Assembly (NCBI GenBank): GCA_964411985.1
Contig: CAYPNF010000024.1
Coordinates: forward strand, 1-64,000
Source: CAYPNF01 sp964411985
Lineage (GTDB): Bacteria > Verrucomicrobiota > Verrucomicrobiia > Limisphaerales > J093
Reading direction: 5' to 3'
Length of the DNA: 64,000 nucleotides
Part shown: positions 37,964 through 45,030 of the stretch, piece by piece
Layout of the letters: each line of letters starts with the position of its first letter
Numbering within the stretch: the first letter of the stretch is position 1
The notes under the pieces: generated by a model
Databases searched by the model: none
What the model saw: only the letters and a program-made list of their open reading frames with translations
Told to the model about the DNA's origin: nothing
Program-made: the position numbers and the translations under genes

Positions 37964-38536
37964 TGGGTTTAGCGATCGTCTGGTACCGTTTTCGCGACCG
38001 TCGTAAAACAGTCCGGACCAATTTACGACGTATCGTAAAACGGTCCAGAGCGAAGGGAGCCAACCATGGAGGGTCAGACCATCCAGGCACTCCACGCCAT
38101 CACCTCCGGCTCCCCAACATCTGCGGAAATCGGCGTCCTCTGCGGATGAATCACGGGGTAATTGTTATCCGCAGAGGCTCACAGATTTGCGCAGATGTCC
38201 TGAGATCAGGGTTGTTCAGGGTTGTCTATGCCCGAGGGACTTTCCTTCTGCGGTGGAGGGTCTCCGATGCATAGTCAACCCTACTGTTTGATCGTTTCTC
38301 TTCCTGCAGGCTTCCGCTTCTTCATGGTAAGGACATCCATGAGAACCAATCCTCAGCGCCTTCTGGTTGGATTGTTTGGAGATCAACCGTGAAGCAGTAG
38401 GAAGCGGAAGGAAGAGGGAGACTTGGCATTGGGTGCAATTTTTCCCATATTGCTTGGGGTCGATGGTCCGCCTGCGGGTCGAACCGGTTGGTGGCGCGGA
38501 GACATCCCACCTCGGGCTTCGCCCGTAATACCACCC
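37964..38536. other. 573-base intergenic region with repeats
   Basis: No gene is supported here. At the left end a related pair of segments, CGTAAAACAGTCCGGA and CGTAAAACGGTCCAGA (about 38002-38050), forms an imperfect direct repeat. The larger direct repeat (copy 1, 38118-38387) fills the middle. The right end leads to the toxin stop. Short frames through it on either strand are repeat-derived. Confidence 0.5.
38118..38387. repeat. long direct repeat, copy 1 (left of vapBC)
   Basis: About 270 bases closely related to 39345-39595. Shared blocks include AGAGGCTCACAGATTTGCGC, CAGATGTCCTGAGATCA, TTTCTCTTCCTGCAGGCTTC, and TTGGATTGTTTGGAGATCAA at the right end. Differences are scattered substitutions and small indels, including an extra GTTCAGGGTT at about 38213-38222. 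The toxin-antitoxin pair lies between the two copies. Confidence 0.75.
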
Positions 38537-38968
38537 TCAGGATTGGAGATTCGCCAGTTCCTTGAAAGGATTGAATACTTTCAGCCCTGGCCTTCGGAAG
38601 TCTTTATCGTTACCCGTGACGATCGTCAGGTCGTGGCGACGGGCAGTTGCGGCGATATAGCTGTCCTCAACCGGCATGGGGTGAGCAGCTTGTTCCAGCA
38701 AGAACTTCTGGTCCGCCCAAACATGCGCTGTGGCCACATTGAAGCTGAGGATTCTGCCCTCGAGGGCTTCCACGCTTCGGCGTAGCCATTCCTGCAGCCG
38801 TGTCCGCGTACGGCCCTCCTTCGTTCGGACCCAGTAGGCGATCTGGGCGATCACGATCGTGCTCGTAAAACACGCGTCCTGCTCCCGCTCCAACCATTCG
38901 ATCACGGCACGGTTTCCGCGCGTCTTGGCGGGTTGACTGAGCACGTCAGCATCCAACAGCCAACTCAT
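38537..38968 (-). CDS. vapC: PIN-domain toxin of a VapBC-type pair, with altered active site
   Basis: A 143-residue PIN-domain protein. Family marks are the N-terminal strand WLLDADVLSQ with Asp6, the late segment VEDSYIAATARRHDLTIVTG with Asp102, and Asp121/Asp123 in NDKDF. VapC toxins are Mg-dependent RNases that cleave tRNA or rRNA. The conserved second acidic residue (Glu near 42) is Gln42 here (codon CAG in the segment TIVIAQIAYWV), one base from Glu, so nuclease activity may be weak or lost. The ATG overlaps the antitoxin stop (ATGA), so translation is coupled. Family assignment is secure; activity is not. Confidence 0.88.
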   Translation of the reverse strand: MSWLLDADVLSQPAKTRGNRAVIEWLEREQDACFTSTIVIAQIAYWVRTKEGRTRTRLQEWLRRSVEALEGRILSFNVATAHVWADQKFLLEQAAHPMPVEDSYIAATARRHDLTIVTGNDKDFRRPGLKVFNPFKELANLQS

Positions 38969-39192
38969 AGCTTCTTTCTCCGAGGCAGCTCCCGGCTGCG
39001 TGGCGGAAGATCATCCATGGGAGCCGGACATTGCCTCCAGACTTCCAGCCAGTTCGCCTTCCGTTTAACCCGGCGGAGGATCACGACGTCGTCCTCTGCG
39101 TCAAAACTGGCGTCAAACTGATCGCCGGGGGTGGCGGGCGCCAGCCCGGCGGGAATACTCACGCGGCGTTTGGCATCGAGGGTCACGATCAT
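38965..39192 (-). CDS. vapB: AbrB/VapB-type antitoxin
   Basis: A 75-residue antitoxin with an N-terminal SpoVT/AbrB swapped-hairpin DNA-binding domain (MIVTLDAKRRVSIPAG, then a DDVVILRRV strand) and a C-terminal tail (NWLEVWRQ, PPRSRELPRRKK) that would wrap the toxin. Such proteins neutralise the PIN toxin and repress their own promoter. The frame is open to 39231, but that ATG lies upstream of the -35 box; the ATG at 39192 fits the domain start and the promoter. It overlaps the toxin gene by 4 bases. Confidence 0.85.
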   Translation of the reverse strand: MIVTLDAKRRVSIPAGLAPATPGDQFDASFDAEDDVVILRRVKRKANWLEVWRQCPAPMDDLPPRSRELPRRKKL

Positions 39193-39227
39193 GGTGGGAT
39201 TATCCCACCTTAGCGGTAACCTGTCAA
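39193..39227 (-). promoter_or_regulatory. vapBC promoter with palindromic operator
   Basis: On the minus strand TTGACA (39227-39222), a 17-base spacer and GATAAT (39204-39199) give an almost ideal sigma-70 promoter. A perfect palindrome GGTGGGAT/ATCCCACC with a single central base (39193-39209) covers the -10 box, a natural site for the AbrB-type antitoxin. Only six bases separate the -10 box from the antitoxin ATG, so the mRNA probably starts at or next to the start codon and has no leader. Confidence 0.75.
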
Positions 39228-39344
39228 TCATCGCCCCACTCCTCGACCATACCGGCTCTCCTCCTGTTCGCGCAGGTAGTCCTGAAATCCCTCGTCGCCG
39301 AGCTGACCATCGATCCAGAAATCAACACCGCCTGAATCTGCGAG

Positions 39345-39595
39345 CATCTGCGTAGGTCTGCGGAAAACATCGGGGGGAGTGTTATCCACAGAGGCTCACA
39401 GATTTGCGCAGATGTCCTGAGATCAAGGGTGTCTATGTCCGAAAGATTCTCTTTCTGAGGCGGAGGGTTTTCGAAGTGTAGTCAACCTTGCTATTGGGCA
39501 GTTTCTCTTCCTGCAGGCTTCCTGCTTCTTCATGGTGGGGACATCCCTGCAAAACAATCTTCAGCGGCTTCTCGTTGGATTGTTTGGAGATCAAC
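39345..39595. repeat. long direct repeat, copy 2 (right of vapBC)
   Basis: The partner of 38118-38387 in the same orientation, about 1.2 kb away. The right boundary, TTGGATTGTTTGGAGATCAA, falls 46 bases before the dipeptide epimerase ATG. An open frame running through it into the epimerase from 39488 is repeat-derived and should not be taken as part of the enzyme. The gap between antitoxin promoter and repeat (39232-39344) holds nothing recognisable. Confidence 0.75.
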
Positions 39596-39640
39596 TGGGG
39601 CTTGCCATGCGCAAAGTGCCTGCTCAACAATGGACTCGCA

Positions 39641-40726
39641 ATGACGCCAGCCACCCTGATCCGCGCGATGGAGGTCTCGCCGCTTGATATCCCGTTGCTC
39701 TCGCCATTTGGGATTTCCGGCGGGGCCCAGGCGATGGCGAACAACGTGCTTGTAACCCTCGAACTGGCCGACGGAACGCGAGGATATGGTGAGGCGGCCC
39801 CCTTGCCGCCCTACAACGGGGAAACCCAGACCGACGCGCTGACCGCCTTGAGGCGGGCCCAAGACTGGCTCGTGGGGCGTGACGCTCGAGCCTGGCGTAC
39901 GGTTGCCACGGAGTTTTATCGCCAAGCCGGCGCGGACTGCGGCTCAGCACAATGCGCCCTCGAGACCGCGATGCTGGACGCTTTGTGCCGACACGAGGGC
40001 ACGCCGTTGTGGAAGTATTTCGGGGGCACGGGAACGGAACTCGAGACCGATATGACGGTGACGACCGGATCGGTCGAGGGGGCTGCCGTAGCAGCCCGAG
40101 CCATCCGGGGCCGCGGTATCCGGATCATCAAGGTGAAGGTTGGCGGATCCGCGAGCGTGGAGGGGGATCGGGCGCGCGTTGCGGCGATCCATGCGGCTGC
40201 ACCAGAATCGCCTTTGATCCTCGATGGGAATGCGGGGCTCAGTCGCGCCAGTGCCAGCGAGTTGGTGCGTGGACTCAAGGCCGACGGAATCGCTCCAGCG
40301 CTGTTGGAGCAATGGTTGCCCAAGGAGGATCTCGAGGGTATGCGCGCGCTCCACCTGGAATCCGGTTGGCTGGTGGCGGCTGACGAGAGCGTCACCACGG
40401 CGGAGGAAGCGCGGAGGGTTGCCCTAGCGGGCGCGGCTCAGGTGATCAATGTCAAACTGATGAAAGCCGGCGTGGCGATGGCGCTTGAGATTGTCGAGGT
40501 AGCGCGGGCCACGGGCCTGGGGCTGATCATCGGCGGCAACGTGGAGTCGATACTGGCCATGACGATGTCGGCCTGTTTCGCAGCGGGAAAGGGCGGCTTT
40601 CGCTTCGCAGATCTCGACACTCCACTCTTTCTCGCGACCAACCCGTTTACCGGCGGATTCACGATGGCGGGCGGCCACATCTCGGTGGGACACATCGCGA
40701 CGGGGCATGGTGTGACACCGAGATGA
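39641..40726 (+). CDS. dipeptide epimerase (L-Ala-D/L-Glu type), enolase superfamily
   Basis: A 361-residue enolase-superfamily enzyme from the ATG at 39641 (ATG 39668 is possible). The N-terminal capping domain (LSPFGISGGAQAMANN, then GYGEAAPLPPYNGET) precedes a barrel with the first catalytic lysine pair in KVK (Lys164, Lys166), metal ligands Asp195 (LDGN), Glu223 (LLEQW) and Asp248 (AADES), and the opposite lysine in NVKLMKAG (Lys272). This set is that of muconate-lactonising-type epimerases, especially Ala-Glu epimerase used in murein peptide recycling. Substrate preference is inferred. It follows repeat copy 2 and is not in an operon. Confidence 0.85.
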   Translation: MTPATLIRAMEVSPLDIPLLSPFGISGGAQAMANNVLVTLELADGTRGYGEAAPLPPYNGETQTDALTALRRAQDWLVGRDARAWRTVATEFYRQAGADCGSAQCALETAMLDALCRHEGTPLWKYFGGTGTELETDMTVTTGSVEGAAVAARAIRGRGIRIIKVKVGGSASVEGDRARVAAIHAAAPESPLILDGNAGLSRASASELVRGLKADGIAPALLEQWLPKEDLEGMRALHLESGWLVAADESVTTAEEARRVALAGAAQVINVKLMKAGVAMALEIVEVARATGLGLIIGGNVESILAMTMSACFAAGKGGFRFADLDTPLFLATNPFTGGFTMAGGHISVGHIATGHGVTPR

Positions 40727-40773
40727 CGCATAATGCCAAAAGCAACTTTGTTTGGGTTAACACTCAACACAAG

Positions 40774-40808
40774 ATTGCAATAAGTGCAATCTTATGTATA
40801 GTATACAT
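40774..40808 (+). promoter_or_regulatory. promoter-like region with two inverted repeats
   Basis: TTGCAA (40775-40780) and TATAGT (40797-40802), 16 bases apart, resemble -35 and -10 boxes. The first overlaps an inverted repeat ATTGCA/TGCAAT (40774-40790); the second overlaps a perfect palindrome ATGTATA-G-TATACAT (40794-40808). Such overlap suggests repressor control. A short ORF starts at 40814. Confidence 0.5.
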
Positions 40809-40813
40809 CAGAA

Positions 40814-40924
40814 ATGCAGCCGATGAAGCAGTTGGTGAAAGTGCTCGAGTTGCTGGCTGACCCAGAGCACTACCTGGCGGACCTAGTGCACACCGAAGGC
40901 AGCAGGGCCATGACGGCTGTCTAA
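40814..40924 (+). CDS. candidate 36-residue small protein or truncated regulator
   Basis: A short frame, MQPMKQLVKVLELLADPEHY at its start and TAV at its end, with helix-forming Leu/Val spacing. It starts 12 bases after a -10-like box in a palindromic promoter, so its leader would be about five bases. The helix and size recall the first helices of winged-helix regulators, which would make it a truncated gene, but I do not recognise it. It lies between the epimerase and the glyoxalase-family gene. Coding status is uncertain. Confidence 0.3.
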   Translation: MQPMKQLVKVLELLADPEHYLADLVHTEGSRAMTAV

Positions 40925-40996
40925 GCTGCCAATTCGGGATGTCCCGACCGTGCGGCGCTCAGCCTTGGCGCGCACTCACACTCAACTGCAGCCTCG

Positions 40997-41404
40997 TCAG
41001 CCCTCCGTGTGCGTTGCTCCTGACTCGTAGAGCTCGAGGGGTAAACCGTCGGGGTCGGCAAAGAAGGTGAAGTGCTTTCCGGTCAGCTCATCCACACGCG
41101 GAGGTTCCACAGCTACCCCTTTGGCTTCGAGTTCGGCGACGCACTTCGCGAGGTCGCAGACCTCGAAGGCAAGATGGCGCAGGCCGCAGGCTTCGGGATA
41201 GGAGGGGCGTTTCGGCGCGCTCGGGAAAGAGAAGAGCTCGATCTGCGCGCCTCCGGGGATTTCCAAGTCAAGTTTGTAGGACTGCCGGGCCTCCCGGTAG
41301 GTCTCGGCTACGATCCGGAGGCCGAGGATCTCGGTGTAGAAATGCTTGGAGCGCGGATAATCGGAGCAGATGACTGCCAAGTGATGAACTCTGGTGATTT
41401 CCAT
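40997..41404 (-). CDS. VOC-family glyoxalase-like protein, GloA2/YaeR type
   Basis: A single VOC domain of about 135 residues with paired beta-alpha-beta-beta-beta modules. It opens ITRVHHLAVICSDYPRSKHFYTEILGLRI, and the second module has CGLRHLAFEV and ends in DPDGLPLELYE. Metal-ligand candidates are His in HHLAV, Glu in IELF, His in LRHLAF and Glu in LELYE. This is the subgroup of YaeR/SMU1112c, distinct from classical glyoxalase I; its substrate is not established. The ATG at 41404 is preferred over 41425. It is 41 bases downstream of ftsK on the same strand. Confidence 0.85.
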   Translation of the reverse strand: MEITRVHHLAVICSDYPRSKHFYTEILGLRIVAETYREARQSYKLDLEIPGGAQIELFSFPSAPKRPSYPEACGLRHLAFEVCDLAKCVAELEAKGVAVEPPRVDELTGKHFTFFADPDGLPLELYESGATHTEG

Positions 41405-41445
41405 TTGCAGCCTAACGTCGGTCAAGTTCAGGACAAAAGGAGAAC

Positions 41446-44199
41446 TCAGGCCGAGGGAGCATTGCCGTCGGCGCCTTCCCCGTCGAGGTCGATCAGAATA
41501 TCCCGCGGCTCCGCACCCTTGCTAGGGCCGACAATTCCGCGGTTTTCCAATTCGTCCATGATACGGGCCGCACGGGTGTAACCAAGCCGGAGCCGACGCT
41601 GCATCAGAGAAACGCTGGCCTTCTGCTCGCTGCGGATAACCTCGATGCATTGCTGGATCAGGTCTTCGTCCTCGTCGAGGCCTTCCTCACCGTCCAGGTT
41701 GGCGGCTGGCTTCGAAAGTTGCTGATGGATCTCCATTTCGTAACTAGGCTTGCCCTGCAACGCGATGAAGTCGACCACGCCTTGGATTTCCTGGTCGGTC
41801 ACCAGACCGCCTTGGGCACGAATGAGTTTCGCGGAACCCGGGGGCAGATAGAGCATGTCGCCTTTTCCGAGAAGTTTGTCGGCGCCCATGGCATCGAGAA
41901 TGGTGCGGGAGTCCACCTTGGCGGCAACCTGAAAGGCAATTCGGCAGGGGATGTTTGCCTTGATCACACCGGTGATGACATCGACACTCGGACGCTGCGT
42001 GGCGACGATGCAATGGATTCCCGCCGCGCGCGCCATTTGGGTGATGCGGGCGATGGCCATCTCCACATCAGCAGGCGCCACGAGCATGAGGTCGGCCAAC
42101 TCATCGATGATGACCACGATGTAACTCAGCTTGTCGGGAATGACGATATCGTCCTCGCGCGGCACGACGATCTGGTCGTCCACCTCCACGGCGAAACCAT
42201 CGGCGCCGGGCTCGATCTTTTCCTTCTTCGCCATCAAGGGCAGCTCCGGCTCGCGCACGGGCAGCGGTTTGTCCTTGGGGCGGTCGTTGAAGGATTTGAT
42301 ATTGCGAACGCCCACCCGGGCAAAAATCTGGTAACGTTTCTCCATCTCGTTCACGACCCAACGCAGCGCGAGGATGACCTTCTTGGGATCGGTCACCACC
42401 GGCACGACCAGGTGGGGAAGCGCGTTGTACTGCTGCAGCTCCACCACCTTGGGATCGATCATGACGAAGCGGAGTTGGTCCGGGGAGAATTTGTAAAGCA
42501 GGGAGGCGATGATGGAATTGATGCAGACCGACTTCCCGGATCCGGTGCTACCGGCAATGAGAAGGTGCGGCATTTCCGCCAGATCGGCTACGATCGGGTG
42601 CCCGTAGACATCCTTGCCAAGGGCGAGAGGAATGCGGCACTTTCCGGCTTTCCACTCATCCGATTCGAGCAACTCCCGCATGATGACCTTGGACTTGATC
42701 AGGTTGGGGACCTCGACGCCGACGGAGCTTTTGCCCGGCACGGGGGCGAGGATATTGATGCGCTCGGCCTTGAGGACGGCAGCAATGTTGTTGGAGAGTC
42801 CGGCGATTTTCTCGAGCTTCACACCGGGAGCGGGATGCAACTCGTACCGGGTGATGGTAGGCCCCTTGGTGATGTCGCCCAGCGCAACATCGATATCGAA
42901 CTGGGCCAGCGTCTGTTGCATCAGACGAGCGTTGGCCATCAATTCCTCCTTCGATTCGGTGGGCTTGACGGTCATGTCCGGCAGGCTCATCAGATCGAGT
43001 GAGGGGAGCTTGTAATTACCGATCAAGGGCGGTGCAGCCACCGCGATGGGCTTCGGCCTGCGCGGTTGAAGTTTGGGTTTTGGCGAGACCGGCAGAGGTA
43101 CCGGCGTGGCGGGCTTCTCTGCTGCCAGAGCCCCACTGGCTCCCAGGCCTTCCCGATCCGGGGCGGGTGGATCCACGGCAGGGGTCTTCGCGGAGAGGGG
43201 AGACGGTTTCCCAAGGATATCAGTAGTTGTTGCGGCCGCCACCTCGCGAGCCGGGATCACCTCACCCACCAAATCATCGATAGGGTCATCCAAGATCGTT
43301 TCGGGCTTTTTCGGTTTCTCTTTTTCCTTGGCCGCTGGTGTGCGCAGCTGGGGCACACTCAGGTCCCGGACAGTAGGCTCGGGGACCGGCTTCAGATCAG
43401 CCCCCAACCCCGGCTTCTCAGCCTCCTCAGGTTCGGGTGACCCCTTCTTGGAAGGAGTGGGCAGTTCTGCAGTGTCGCTGCCCGATTTCTCCAACTTCTG
43501 CTTGAGCCGTTTAGCCTCCTTCTCAAGATCCTTGGCTTGTTTCTCCAAGGCGACTTCGTCGGGAGCATCCAGCTTCTCCTGTGCAGCCCTGCGCTCGAGG
43601 AGCGTGCGGATCCAGTCACCCAGATGGAAGTTGGTTAGCCCATAGAAGCTGATCAGATAAAGCGTGGCGAAAAGAATCGTGGAGCCAACGGTGCCGAAGT
43701 AGCCAAAAAGATGTTGATTCATCTTCATGCCCACTACGCCACCGGCACTGGGGGCACTCATGTTGATGGTGACCTGTTCCAGAAACCCGGAGTTGGGGGC
43801 AGGAAGGCCTTTCGCCAACCGATCGAGCTCGGCTTGGTTGGTGTAAAGATCCATCACCCCCATGCACGTGAGCAGCAGCACCAGGGCCCAGGGCCAGCGA
43901 GTGCGCAGGTAACGGAGAACGTTCAGGAAAAAGCTGAGGCCAAAGCCGAAGAACAGCAGGGGCAACAGGTAAGCGGCCGCACCGCAGACAAAGAAAAGGC
44001 TGTGCGCGGTGGTGGCCCCGAAGCGCCCGATGAGGTTATGCGGGGGATGATTGGGCGGTTCCCGATTGATCGCGAGATCGAACCGGTCAAAAGAGAAAAC
44101 GGCGGCGATGACCAACAGCGACAAGCTGATCAGAATGATCCCCAGCACGTCGTAGTTGCCCCGCGCAGCGCTAATCTCGGGTTGTTCCTTCCGAGCCAT
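41446..44199 (-). CDS. ftsK: FtsK/SpoIIIE DNA translocase
   Basis: A 917-residue septal DNA pump. Four transmembrane helices occupy about residues 18-190; a Pro/Ala/Lys-rich linker (about 205-410) follows; the motor has an alpha-beta domain beginning near 430 and Walker A AGSTGSGKSVCINS with the Walker B region VIIDELADLM. The C-terminal winged-helix gamma domain (about 845-905, SLMQRRLRLGYTRAARIMDELE) would read orienting sequences for chromosome-dimer resolution. Between residues about 640-680 an extra loop with KEKIEPGADGF is unlike the E. coli protein but common in this group. Transcribed from a region with a tRNA-like element about 100 bases upstream. Confidence 0.95.
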   Translation of the reverse strand: MARKEQPEISAARGNYDVLGIILISLSLLVIAAVFSFDRFDLAINREPPNHPPHNLIGRFGATTAHSLFFVCGAAAYLLPLLFFGFGLSFFLNVLRYLRTRWPWALVLLLTCMGVMDLYTNQAELDRLAKGLPAPNSGFLEQVTINMSAPSAGGVVGMKMNQHLFGYFGTVGSTILFATLYLISFYGLTNFHLGDWIRTLLERRAAQEKLDAPDEVALEKQAKDLEKEAKRLKQKLEKSGSDTAELPTPSKKGSPEPEEAEKPGLGADLKPVPEPTVRDLSVPQLRTPAAKEKEKPKKPETILDDPIDDLVGEVIPAREVAAATTTDILGKPSPLSAKTPAVDPPAPDREGLGASGALAAEKPATPVPLPVSPKPKLQPRRPKPIAVAAPPLIGNYKLPSLDLMSLPDMTVKPTESKEELMANARLMQQTLAQFDIDVALGDITKGPTITRYELHPAPGVKLEKIAGLSNNIAAVLKAERINILAPVPGKSSVGVEVPNLIKSKVIMRELLESDEWKAGKCRIPLALGKDVYGHPIVADLAEMPHLLIAGSTGSGKSVCINSIIASLLYKFSPDQLRFVMIDPKVVELQQYNALPHLVVPVVTDPKKVILALRWVVNEMEKRYQIFARVGVRNIKSFNDRPKDKPLPVREPELPLMAKKEKIEPGADGFAVEVDDQIVVPREDDIVIPDKLSYIVVIIDELADLMLVAPADVEMAIARITQMARAAGIHCIVATQRPSVDVITGVIKANIPCRIAFQVAAKVDSRTILDAMGADKLLGKGDMLYLPPGSAKLIRAQGGLVTDQEIQGVVDFIALQGKPSYEMEIHQQLSKPAANLDGEEGLDEDEDLIQQCIEVIRSEQKASVSLMQRRLRLGYTRAARIMDELENRGIVGPSKGAEPRDILIDLDGEGADGNAPSA

Positions 44200-44295
44200 G
44201 GCGCGAATCTAGAACCCACGGTCAGAAACTTCCAATAGAAAGTGAATTGCTGATAACCAAAGGCTTAGGAAAGTGAGTGGCTGGGCGTAGGAAGC

Positions 44296-44346
44296 GGCCC
44301 GGCCAGGAATGGACCCTGGTGACGGAGTCTTAACTCCGCCCGGACC
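44296..44346 (-). ncRNA. tRNA-like structured RNA lacking a D arm (candidate)
   Basis: Read on the minus strand, a 7-bp stem GGTCCGG/CCGGGCC closes two hairpins: CGGAG/CTCCG with a 6-base loop TTAAGA, and CCAGG/CCTGG with a 7-base loop GTCCATT that directly abuts the closing stem as a T arm does. The T-loop-like sequence keeps the T, C and A at positions equivalent to 55, 56 and 58. One stem pair is G-U on this strand but would be A-C on the other, which favours minus-strand RNA. A D-arm-like stretch (TAGTTCAGGTAGAA) lies upstream, outside the fold. It is not a canonical tRNA; a decayed tRNA or an ftsK leader structure are alternatives. Confidence 0.3.
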
Positions 44347-44542
44347 TTCACTTGAGCGGTTTCTACCTGAACTACAGTTACTTACATCACACTTTGTTTG
44401 AGGTGGATAAGGTCATTACAGCCATAACCGTCTAAGAATAAATAAGATAGGAACATTGCTTTTCGTGAGCCCGAATTCAACGTAAGCCGTTGAAAATTAG
44501 GACTTTCATCTCCTAAGATCCCTCGAGACACTGCCGAAACCC

Positions 44543-44627
44543 GGCGCGGCGGGACGTCGGCACCCTTGGGAGAGCCACAGCCATTTTTCCCCATCCTCGG
44601 TGCGGCGGGACGCCGATGCCCTACCTT
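44543..44627. repeat. two direct copies of a GC-rich hairpin repeat
   Basis: Copy one (44543-44567) and copy two (44599-44627) share GCGGCGGGACG-CG-GCCC-type sequence. Each can fold as CGGCG-GGA-CGCCG (copy one with CGTCG, a G-U pair), so the base change keeps the stem. This looks like a dispersed palindromic element. Confidence 0.55.
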
Positions 44628-44657
44628 GGGGGGCCTAAAAATGCCCAATTTTGGCCG

Positions 44658-44686
44658 TTGACACTCTTTGGCCGCATTCTTTAGGC
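44658..44686 (+). promoter_or_regulatory. probable rpsU promoter
   Basis: TTGACA at 44658-44663 is a perfect -35 box. At 17 bases spacing the -10 position reads TTAGGC (44681-44686), a poor match, so the assignment rests mainly on the -35 box and on its place about 75 bases before the rpsU start. Confidence 0.35.
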
Positions 44687-44762
44687 TTTCCCTCCTGACC
44701 TGAGGGCGGCTTGCGAGCATGAGCTTGGAAATCGCCGGGTCCCAGAGAGGAAGTGATCGAGA

Positions 44763-44960
44763 GTGACCGAAATTAGACTGAAAAAAGGTGAATCTGTCGA
44801 AAAGGCGCTGAGGCGCTTGAAGAAGAAGGTTGACCGCGAGGGCACCCTGAAGGAAGTGCGCAATCACCGGCACTATGAGAAGCCGTGTGAAAAACGTCGC
44901 CGTAAGGAGAAAGTGGCCCGGTTCTCGGCCATGCTGAGTGCCCGCTACGCAGAGCTTTAA
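44763..44960 (+). CDS. rpsU: 30S ribosomal protein bS21
   Basis: A 65-residue basic protein with the bS21 pattern: IRLKKGESVEKALRRLKKKV, then a basic middle (KEVRNHRHYEKPCEKRRRK). It binds the 30S platform near the mRNA exit and affects start-site choice. The start is GTG at 44763, with GAGGAAG about nine bases upstream. The usual partners dnaG and rpoD are not here. A strong terminator follows, so it is transcribed alone. Confidence 0.93.
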   Translation: MTEIRLKKGESVEKALRRLKKKVDREGTLKEVRNHRHYEKPCEKRRRKEKVARFSAMLSARYAEL

Positions 44961-44979
44961 TCTGGATTGATTTAGCAGG

Positions 44980-45021
44980 GCCGAGTGCTGTGCCGGTTGG
45001 CAGTGGCACTCGGCTCTTTTT
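44980..45021 (+). terminator. rho-independent terminator of rpsU
   Basis: A 9-bp stem GCCGAGTGC (44980-44988) / GCACTCGGC (45006-45014) with an inner TGCC/GGCA helix is followed by TCTTTTTATTG. It closes the rpsU transcript before the isomerase gene. Confidence 0.85.
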
Positions 45022-45030
45022 ATTGTTGAT

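Larger units (their letters stand above)
44200..44762. other. 563-base divergent intergenic region (ftsK / rpsU)
   Basis: It contains the tRNA-like fold (44296-44346), a pair of GC-rich repeats (44543-44627) and a probable rpsU promoter (44658-44686). The AT-rich stretch at about 44380-44510 holds no supported gene; reading frames across it on the minus strand look random. Confidence 0.5.

Noticed and set aside
38322..38534. 70-codon frame on the minus strand within repeat copy 1
   Set aside because: Repeat-derived; the corresponding frame in copy 2 differs in length and flanking sequence, so coding is not conserved.
39488..39640. N-terminal extension of the dipeptide epimerase
   Set aside because: These codons come from direct repeat copy 2 and have no counterpart in enolase-superfamily enzymes.
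41650..43002. 450-codon open frame on the plus strand
   Set aside because: Antisense to ftsK; long only because of high GC content and codon bias, with a His/Asp-rich translation.
44290..44385. Canonical tRNA gene
   Set aside because: Stem-loop order resembles a tRNA, but there is no D arm inside the fold and the anticodon-like loop has six bases; kept only as a tRNA-like candidate.
44382..44873. 163-codon frame on the minus strand upstream of ftsK
   Set aside because: It overlaps rpsU on the opposite strand and shows no protein-like pattern.
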